Origin: Clavulina sp. PMI_390
Lineage: Eukaryota > Basidiomycota > Agaricomycetes > Cantharellales > Hydnaceae
Assembly (NCBI GenBank): GCA_015039315.1
Contig: WIDE01000142.1
Location: 1-64,000 of the forward strand
DNA length: 64,000 nt
Direction: 5' to 3'
Shown here: in pieces, positions 55,940-64,000 of the stretch
How positions within the stretch are numbered: position 1 is the first letter of the stretch
Layout of the letters: the number at the start of each line of letters is the position of its first letter
Position numbers and translations under genes: made by a program
The notes under the pieces: model-generated
Told to the model about the DNA's origin: nothing
The model's database searches: none
What the model saw: the letters and a program-made list of their open reading frames with translations, nothing else

Positions 55940-57478
55940 TCACTTCCGTGATGAGTCAAGCAAGTAGCTATTGATAGCTTCCTTCGTCAAGGGTAATCTC
56001 TTTCCATTTGGTCCAACAACTTGGTACGCTGGCGGGTTAGACCATCTAGGTAGGAAGGGAGCAAAAGTGATGAATACAGTCACCCACGATTGTCAGAGAA
56101 ATCTAGAAGCGTACCTGATCACTCCATCGGGGCCAGGCACGACGGGCAAGCTCCTCTGGTCGGATAGGACTAATGGTTCTGGGAGCCCTTGGGCGAGAAT
56201 ATCCCAAGATGCTGGCATGTTTATGTCCTCCATCGAATCGGTGACCTCCCAACGATCAGATTGGTCGACGATATCACCGGACAGCGCCAGCGATCGAGTG
56301 GCTTCCACACTGACGATCCGACACCCCGCTTGAGTATCTTTATTGATCGCCCCAATGCTGTATAATTGGATATGCCGAATCAAAGGAGGGTGGGTCCTCT
56401 GACAAAGCCATGTAGACAGATGGAGCCCTGCTTCGGTCACGATGTGTGATGAAGTATGCTCTGGGCGTACGCGCTCAGATGGGACTGTATGACGGCCGCG
56501 ATCAAAAATATCAAATCGCAATGATCTTAGGGCAGGGAGTGAGTGTGAGATGGAGGATGAGGTGGCTTCAAGACAAGCAACAGCATAATCTGCCATGTTC
56601 ATGGGTCGGGACCAGTTCGAAGCACCAAGCACGAGATGGATGTGCTCGAGAGTTGGACACTCAAGCGAGCTTACGAACTGCTGAAGGAATATCTTCTCAT
56701 TCCTAAACTGTACCACTTGAATGCTTCGAAGCATGGATTTTCCGGTACTGGCTTGGGCACGGACTGCGTCTGCCAGCATGGTGAGTTCGACTTGTGTACC
56801 AGATCCTCCATAGAAACAGAACGAGTTTATTGGGCTAGATAGAATGAATTTTGAGATTATGTTGATCTTGTTCGACGCAATGAAGCGTAGATGAGGAAAG
56901 TGAGGAAGGTTCTGATAATCCACAGTGTCTGAAATTAGCAGATTTGTGATAGAGGATGCCCAAATGGCATACTCTCCGAGGACGCTTTTAAAGGGGAGGC
57001 AAGAGCATATGGCATGAATGGGGGTGTCTGATAGAGCCTGACAGACGGCTGGCACAAAACGATGCGAAAAGGGGAATAGACCTGTCAGTTCGAGATACTG
57101 AAGCCGACGCATTGGAGTTAATGCATGTGTAATTGTTTCCCAGGGAACACTCAAGAATGTTTGAGGTGTTTCGTAGCCGCGGAAGAAGTCCTGGTCAGTT
57201 ACTATAACTGTTATCCTGATGGCCAACCGGCGGATATATGGAGTTCGCCGGCCCCCCTGTGAGAGAGCGCTGAAGAAACTGGTGAACGTATTGATTCCCT
57301 GAGCGATGTCTTCGGTGTTATTGATTTCCACCTGGAGCTTGATCGAGTGCCAAAGGAGACGGGTGGCTTCTTGACTCCAAGAGCGCCTCACAAGTGCACA
57401 GCTCTTGAGATCAGGCGTTGAAAGATGAGACATAATTTCGACCAGGATCTCAGGTAGGAATGCTCGTGAAAATGCCAT
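55940..57478 (-). CDS. F-box-like protein 4 of tandem array
   Basis: Exons 57478-56115 and 56045-55940 give 489 aa. The start MAFSRAFLPEILVEIMSHLS was preferred over an upstream in-frame ATG at 57508 because it aligns with the starts of genes 2 and 3. F-box: TPDLKSCALVRRSWSQEATR then LLWHSI. The terminal exon reads RWSNPPAYQVVGPNGKRLPL and extends 22 residues beyond those of genes 2 and 3, showing that the short 3' exon is real coding sequence. Function presumed SCF substrate adaptor. Confidence 0.82.
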
Positions 57479-58195
57479 GGTCAAGAAAGCGAGAATTTTG
57501 ATGCGCACTTCACGCTTGGGTGGAGGGTGGAGAGTGGCTGTGCTAAGAACGGGACAGTCGTGGGAAGCGATGCGGACGCAATTTCCAATGGATGGGAGTT
57601 CCCATTATAGGAAGGTAGGAGTCGTCGATGACGGTGTGGCCTTGCCTCGCATTCTTCCATGGATCGCCATGAGCATGGACAAGGGCCTATGGAGAGATTG
57701 TCAAGGATATGGAAACGGACGTCTTGGAACGCGATTTCGATTTTTACACAATTTTGTGAGGTCGTCATCGTGCTCGACGCGCTGCAGAGGGCCTGCGGTG
57801 ACTCAGACTCTCCGACGCGTCTAGTTTGCGCGCAGAAAATCACAAAAATGCAGGAGGAGTCCCGTGTGCTACATGTATTATCGATGCAATGGCATGGGCC
57901 ATAACCGACTGCATTTGGCGATGTGTCGTCGGGGATGAAGACATCGACGTTGCCATTGAATCGCGCGTTTTGTGACCGCCCAAAAACGGCCTACTCGCTT
58001 TTGCCCACGGTCCACCTACCGGCATCGGAGGGGAGCTGGAAAGGAGGAGGAATTTATGTGATTTATTGCGTAAAAAAACGAATAGGAAGCAAACGAGAAA
58101 AGGGGAGAATCGCTGGCGGTCGTGTCTGGTGAGTTGGAGGTCGCTGCCGGCGGGGGCCGGAAGGCACAGGACAGGCAACTCAAAACAACGGCCAA
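57479..58195. other. Divergent promoter region between F-box 4 and CHD1
   Basis: 717 bp between start codons. Short frames on both strands are not supported. No repeat or RNA gene seen. Confidence 0.5.
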
Positions 58196-61100
58196 ATGGA
58201 CCACCACGGCCGCAACCCCAACGACCCCCTCAACACCCCCTACCACGCCAGCGTCTACGGGTCCACCAGCAACTCCAGCGTCGACATGATGGATGCCGAA
58301 GGCGAGCACGACATGGACATCGACCACCCCCAGTCGACCATAGCGCCCGGCAGCACAACGATAACGACGGCCGGCCCCCACGGCGCCCCCAACGGCATGC
58401 CCTCCCACGAACAGTACACCTCGTCCGACGCAGAAGCCGACGGCGATTTTGAAGAGGATGAGGACCTCACGTCGCCTCCAGCGCCGGCGCCCAACAACAC
58501 TGGCTACAAGCCCGCAGCGGCTATCCCCGCCGGCGGCCAGCGCATCGACTTTACCAGTGTCGACCCTGCTCTCTACGGCTTGCGACGTTCGGTACGTTGT
58601 TTTCTGGACTGTTTTCAGTCGTCCTTGGGTTGACTCTATCTACGACAACTAGGAACGAGCGCGCGAGACAGCTATCGTGAGTGATTCTGCAACCCCCTTA
58701 TCGCATCTGCCCCCCGTCCCCCTGCTCACTATCCCTCCCTTCGATTAGTACAACGGCGACGGTTCTGATGCATCAGAAGACGATGAAGATGATGATGCGT
58801 TCGCTGGGCCTAATGCACCAAAGAAAAGGTCAGGAGCAGGAGGGAACCACAACAAACCATTGTCCCATAACCGCGCAGGCTCCTCCTCTCGACCCAAACG
58901 TACGTCCATTATTCATACTTTAATCGTTATAAAAATATCTGATGGCTTCTATCAATCCTAATCTATGAATTATCACAATGACTCGGTGGCAATCCAGTCA
59001 CGCAACAACAGAGCGACTTGAACGACGACTCATCCGAGGATGAGTACGCGTCCTCTTCACGCAACAAGCGCCGTAGCAAACCCCAGTCGTCTGCTTCTGC
59101 TTCGGCACCTGATCTACGTGTCTCTTCACGTGGGCAAAAAGTCCTCAATTACGCAGAGGACGCTGCATTTGACAGTGACGAGTTTGGCGACGACGAGGAG
59201 GGTGGAGGCGCCGGAGGACATCAAGATGCCGGGTTAACACAACAGCAGGTTGTCCCCATCGGCTACACAGCGGATGGGCTTCCCCTCTACGAGGCGAGCG
59301 ATGAGATCGATGGTGTTTATGGGCACTCGCGGGACGAGGACTTTGGTACGTTTTTCTTCATCTCCGTCGCTTCCATCTCTTCCTGTTGCAAAAGCGGATG
59401 GAAGGAGCAACATAGAGACGGGGGCTGCTTCCTATTGTGTGTATATGGATCAGGGGCTGATTCGTAATCTGCGCTGCTTTTTTTCTGTGTTCTAGCCAAT
59501 GACCCAGAGGACATCCCTCAGAAGAACCTGGTATGCTATGCTTGTATTGCCATCGCCCGCTCATCTACTAACCGACCACCTCGTCTGCTCTCGTACCCCT
59601 GTCTCCTGCGCCTTGTACATTGGCACCTAACTAACAGCGATTCCACATCAAATGGAAAAACTTCTCCCACCTCCACAACACTGACGAGACATACGAGTTC
59701 CTCAAGAGATACAAGGGCCTCAAGCGCGTAGACAACTACATCAAGACAATATGGCAAGCACAACGCGCCTTTGACATGGCCAAGAAGGCGGGCAAGATCT
59801 CGCGCGAGGAGATAGAGGCGTATGAGATCGACAAGGAGAGGAAGGTTGAGTGGTTGGAGCAGTGCAAGGTCGTAGAGAGGATTGTTGCCGAGAGGACTGG
59901 TATGGGGAGTAGTGGAGGTACCGTCGTTGAGTACCTGTGCAAGTGGAAGGGTGAGTTGTGCTTGGTTGCCGGGTTCGGTTATCTACTGGTGCTGATATGT
60001 TCGTCTTCTTCCAACAGCACTGGGGTACAACGAATGTACTTGGGAAAGTAAGTGTACTCCTATCGTCCTGCTTCTGGCCGCCCATCTGACCACTTTGTCC
60101 CATTCCGTACTCGCTATCCACTTTATCAGGCGAGGAGGATATCAAGAAGCTTGCCAGCGCTGAAATCACTGCATTCAACGTCCGCGAAAGAGCCGGCCTC
60201 GTGCCTTACCGATCCGTCCCGCTTCCCAGTGGTCGTCGCCCTCAGATCGATCCGGTGAAGATCGACCCGCCGTATCTTGGGCGCTCGGTATACGACTATC
60301 CCGATACATACGAGGTTCCACCATTGGAACGCGATGCGAATGGGGACCCTGTCGACCCGAATACGCCCCAGCTGAAGGACTTCCAGCTGACAGGCCTGAA
60401 TTGGCTCGCGTATTGCTGGGGGAAATTGGAGAACGGTATTCTGGCTGACGAGATGGGTCTGGGCAAGACGTAAGTCTCTCGTTTCATCCTCAAGCCCCTG
60501 CGGATGCTGACCATTGTGATGGATCCCTCAGCGTCCAATCCGTATCGTTCCTGTCGTACCTCATGCACACCCACAAGCAATACGGGCCGTTCCTGGTCGT
60601 CGTACCCCTTTCGACCCTCCCAGCCTGGGCTTCTCAGTTCAAGGTCTGGGCACCCGACATGAACGTCATCTCCTATATTGGCAACGGGCCATCGCGAACT
60701 GTGATTCGCGAGTTTGAGTTTGGCACTATCCCCCGCAAGATCAAGCTCAATGTGTTGCTGACGACCTACGAGTATATCTTGAAGGATAAGGATAAGCTGG
60801 GCTCGATCAAGTGGCAGGCGCTCATGGTGGATGAGGCACATCGTCTGAAGAATAGCGAGAGTCAGCTGTATGAGGCCCTTACGAGCTTCTCTGCCGCGTT
60901 CAAGGTGCTTATCACGGGCACGCCGCTGCAGAATAACGTCAAGGGTGCGTTCTTTTTCTCGTCCTGATTGATACCTTCTGAGCTCTCGTGCTGACTTACA
61001 CTTAACAGAACTGCTCGCTCTCATGCATTTCCTCATGCCTGAGCGCTTCCCACTCAACGCCGACTTTGATCTCTCCGACGCGAACCAGGAGGCCAAGATC

Positions 61101-63977
61101 AAGGAGCTGCACGTCAAGCTTCAAGGCATGATGTTAAGGCGTCTGAAGCGCGACGTGATCAAGTCGTTGCCGACGAAGAGCGAACGTATCTTGCGTGTTG
61201 AGATGTCAGCGCTGCAGACCCACTTCTACAAGAATATCTTGACGAAGAACTTTGCTGCCTTGCAAAAGAGCTCGGGAGGGGATGGTGGGGCGAAGGTCAG
61301 CTTGCTCAATATCGGTGAGTCCCTGTCTCTTTCTCTCTGAGGTTCTCCCCTTCTGATGGTTCTTTTTAATAGCGATGGAGCTGAAGAAGGCTGCGAACCA
61401 CCCATATCTCTTTGACGGTGCCGAGACACCCTCCGATAGCAACGATGAGGCCCTCCGAGGGATCGTCATGTCCTCAGGGAAGATGGTCTTGCTCGACAAG
61501 CTGCTGCACAAGCTCAAGGAGGACGGCCATCGTGTACTCATTTTCTCACAAATGGTTCGCATGCTCGACATCATGTCCGACTATATGAGCTACCGCTCGT
61601 TATTGCATCAGCGGCTCGACGGCACGGTCTCAAGTGAGCAGCGAAGGAAGAGTATTGATCACTTCAACGCTCCTGGGTCGACGGACTTTGCGTTCTTGCT
61701 TTCGACGAGGGCAGGAGGGTTGGGTATCAACTTGGAGACTGCTGATACCGTCATTATCTTCGATGTGCGTGGTTTTGTCTGGCTCGATCTTTCCTTTCGG
61801 TTCGACTGACGAATTATTTGACTTTTTGTAGAGTGACTGGAACCCCCAGAACGATCTTCAGGCTATGGCGCGTGCACATCGTATTGGGCAAAAGTCGCAC
61901 GTCAGCGTTTATCGCTTCGTGAGTAAAGATACGATGGAGGAAGATGTTCTCGAGCGCGCAAAGCGGAAGATGGTGCTCGAGTATGCCAGTAAGTACCGCG
62001 CAGGTCACTCGTGCTGCAGTATCCAACCCTAACGAATCGATCATTCCTATAGTCATCAGCCAGATGGATACTTCTGGTGCTCACATCGACTCCAAGAACA
62101 AAAAGGAGAAGGTCGAGCCTGATCGCGAGGAGCTTACTGCTATCCTCAAGTACGGTGCTCAGAACATGTACGCCCCTTTTCTTCCGAGCGTCCTTTGCCC
62201 GCCACTGATGATTGTGCGATCATACTTCCTCTAGGTTCAAGGCTGATGAGAACGCACTGAACAAGAACCTCGCGGAGATGGATCTCGACGATATCCTCAA
62301 CAAGGCCGAAGAGCACGAGACCGTTGGTGGCGAGAACGCAGGCGCAACCTCGCTCGGTGGTGAAGGTTTCCTCAACCAAATGGCGCAGGTCACCGACGTA
62401 AAGGCTGACTTGAGCTGGGACGAGATCATCCCGCTTGAGGACCGTGAGCGTTGGGAGGAGGAAGAGGCCGAACAGAAGCGCAAAGAGGCTGAGGAGGAGG
62501 CGGCCAGGGAGACGGCTGGGAGGAAACGCGCGGCGGCGATGCAGCCTGGTGCGTATGAGGGGATGGATGGTGTTGAGCCCGCCCCTCCTGCTCCTGCACC
62601 CAAGAAGCCTAAGGGCCCTGCGCCAATGAGGAAGACGGCTGCGCAAAAGGCTGTTGAACTCAAGGAGCGTGATCTACGTGTGCTTGTCCGAAGTCTGCAA
62701 CGCTGGGGTGATATCAGGACTCGATACGCTGAGATCGTGAGTGTCTCATAATGTTACGGTGCTTTGGTTGTTGGATTTGTTGCTGACCAGATTCCCTTCA
62801 CTTCCCTTCGAATCTCCAGGCCAAAGAAGCTAAGCTCGAGGACAAGAACCAGCCCACAATCATCGAGACTTGTGACGAGATCATCGAAACCTGTGAGGAC
62901 GCTCTCAAAGAGCATCGCGACGCTCGCCAACGTGCAGCAACCGATGGTTCCACAGGGCCCAAGTCTAAGGCCGTCCTCGTCTCCTTCCGCAATGTCAGCG
63001 GTATCAACGCGGAGACTGTCGTCTCACGATTCTATGAGCTGCGGATTCTCTACAACCAGCTGCACCCCATGGACAACCCTCTTGAGTGGAAGCTTCCCAC
63101 TGAATCCATCAGGCCCACGCTCAACTGGACATGCAAGTGGGGTCCCGACGACGATGCAATGCTGCTCGTGGGTGCTTGGAAGCACGGATTCGGCAACTGG
63201 GAGAAGATCCAGGAGGACCCTGATCTTGGACTTGCGGGCAAGTTCTACCTCGAAGAAGGCAAGAAGACCGACGAGGTTCCTGCTCCTGGCTCAGGGCGTC
63301 CGATCCCCAATGCGATCCACTTGGTCCGAAGAGGCGATTACCTGCTCGGTGTCCTGCGAGAGCATGACGAGAAAGTCAAGCTCATCACGACGAACATGAA
63401 GACGAGGAAGGAGTACAGCAGCAAGTACTCGCCGAGTCCAGCACCGCCGGCGAAGAGGAGGGCGATCAGCCCAGATGGATCAATGGCAGAGAGCGCTGCG
63501 CCAAAGAAGAAGCGACGCGCAACACCAGAGTTTACTGATTCCTCCGATGATGACTGGTGAGTTGACCTTCCTTTTATGATTAGTATCAACCAACTGACGA
63601 ATGTTGATGATCCTTGTAGCCCTTCGATGGATGAGGCCCAAACCAAGGAGGAGCTTCGCCCAGTAAAGAAACAACTCGTGAGTATCTCGTATGCACCTTC
63701 AATTGCCTGGGACCTAAATTGTCTTCCCCTTCAGAAAAATCTCAAGGCGCCGACGGAATCCTTAACTCGCGAAGCCAAGGTCGCCATTCTCAAGGAAGCC
63801 CTGTCTGCGATCGGTGATCGAATAGATGAGGTTGTGGCTGAGAAACGACGCCTTGGTGAAGATGGGGAGAAGTGGCGGAAGCATCTCTGGATCTTCGTTA
63901 CGCTCTTCTGGCCTCGCGAAGTGAAGCACACGAAGCTGCAGGCGATCCACGCAAAGATCACTCAGAAGGGCCCGTAA
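58196..63977 (+). CDS. CHD1: Chromatin-remodelling ATPase CHD1
   Basis: Seventeen exons: 58196-58591, 58653-58676, 58749-58899, 58998-59345, 59496-59530, 59638-59950, 60018-60047, 60130-60469, 60532-60944, 61009-61314, 61373-61764, 61832-61988, 62053-62167, 62235-62736, 62820-63556, 63620-63677, 63735-63977, giving 1519 aa in one frame. Domains in order: acidic N-terminus; tandem chromodomains (about 305-440; [13 protein letters not shown] and [17 protein letters not shown]); Snf2 ATPase with DEMGLGKT (Lys545), DEAH 646-649 and helicase C motif [19 protein letters not shown] region (about 1180-1354); C-terminal helical domain (about 1433-1519; LWIFVTLFW). It slides and spaces nucleosomes behind RNA polymerase II. 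All catalytic motifs are intact. Confidence 0.95.
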
Positions 63978-64000
63978 TACCCCGCTTGGTTCAAATTGCA

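Noticed and set aside
1..64000. CRISPR arrays, bacterial operons, rRNA or tRNA genes
   Set aside because: Eukaryotic nuclear context; no direct-repeat arrays or tRNA A/B box pairs with a foldable cloverleaf were seen by eye.

Overview
This window is nuclear DNA from a filamentous basidiomycete. The genes carry many short GT-AG introns, exons can be only 7-27 nt long, and the families present (TKL kinases, Con-6 proteins, F-box/LRR-like arrays, TmpA-like oxidoreductase) fit an Agaricomycete. The style of the F-box and kinase families resembles Rhizoctonia/Ceratobasidium (Cantharellales); that placement is inference from memory. I built the gene models by hand from splice sites and frame continuity, so exon edges are predictions.

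Layout, left to right. 0.2-2.7 kb: possible LTR remnant and a broken F-box gene. 2.9-5.2 kb: TKL protein kinase (-). 5.6-7.7 kb: uncharacterised acidic zinc-finger-like protein (-). 9.1-10.3 kb: ribosomal protein eS1 (-). 11.3-13.1 kb: mitochondrial-type acetyl-CoA acetyltransferase (+). 13.9-18.5 kb: two tandem SDR oxidoreductases (+) made by a segmental duplication that also copied the tail of the thiolase gene. 19.6-21.7 kb: TmpA-like membrane oxidoreductase (-). 22.8-24.8 kb: METTL16-type RNA methyltransferase (+). 25.2-28.1 kb: long disordered nuclear-type protein (-). 28.7-29.7 kb: isochorismatase-fold hydrolase (+). 30.1-31.5 kb: F-box-like protein (+). 31.7-33.9 kb: SET-domain H3K9-type methyltransferase carrying a CHD1-like SLIDE domain (-), divergent from TFIIH subunit Tfb1 (34.1-36.7 kb, +). 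37.2-41.5 kb: head-to-head pair of plasma-membrane syntaxins. 42.2-47.5 kb: cluster of four Con-6 (conidiation-specific protein 6) genes. 47.7-49.3 kb: TauD-type dioxygenase (-). 50.0-57.5 kb: tandem array of four F-box-like genes (-), one with a premature stop. 58.2-64.0 kb: complete CHD1 chromatin remodeller (+).

The dominant process in the window is local duplication: SDR pair, syntaxin pair, Con-6 cluster and F-box array all keep exon structures that match almost base for base, and two duplications left truncated fossils of a neighbouring gene. The most novel-looking object is the SET methyltransferase with an N-terminal domain matching the SANT-SLIDE region of CHD1, whose own gene lies about 25 kb away. 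Regulatory structure is also visible: three Con-6 genes share a perfect TGACGTCA element about 50-55 bp upstream of a TATA box, and both SDR promoters share a TGACGTC-containing block.
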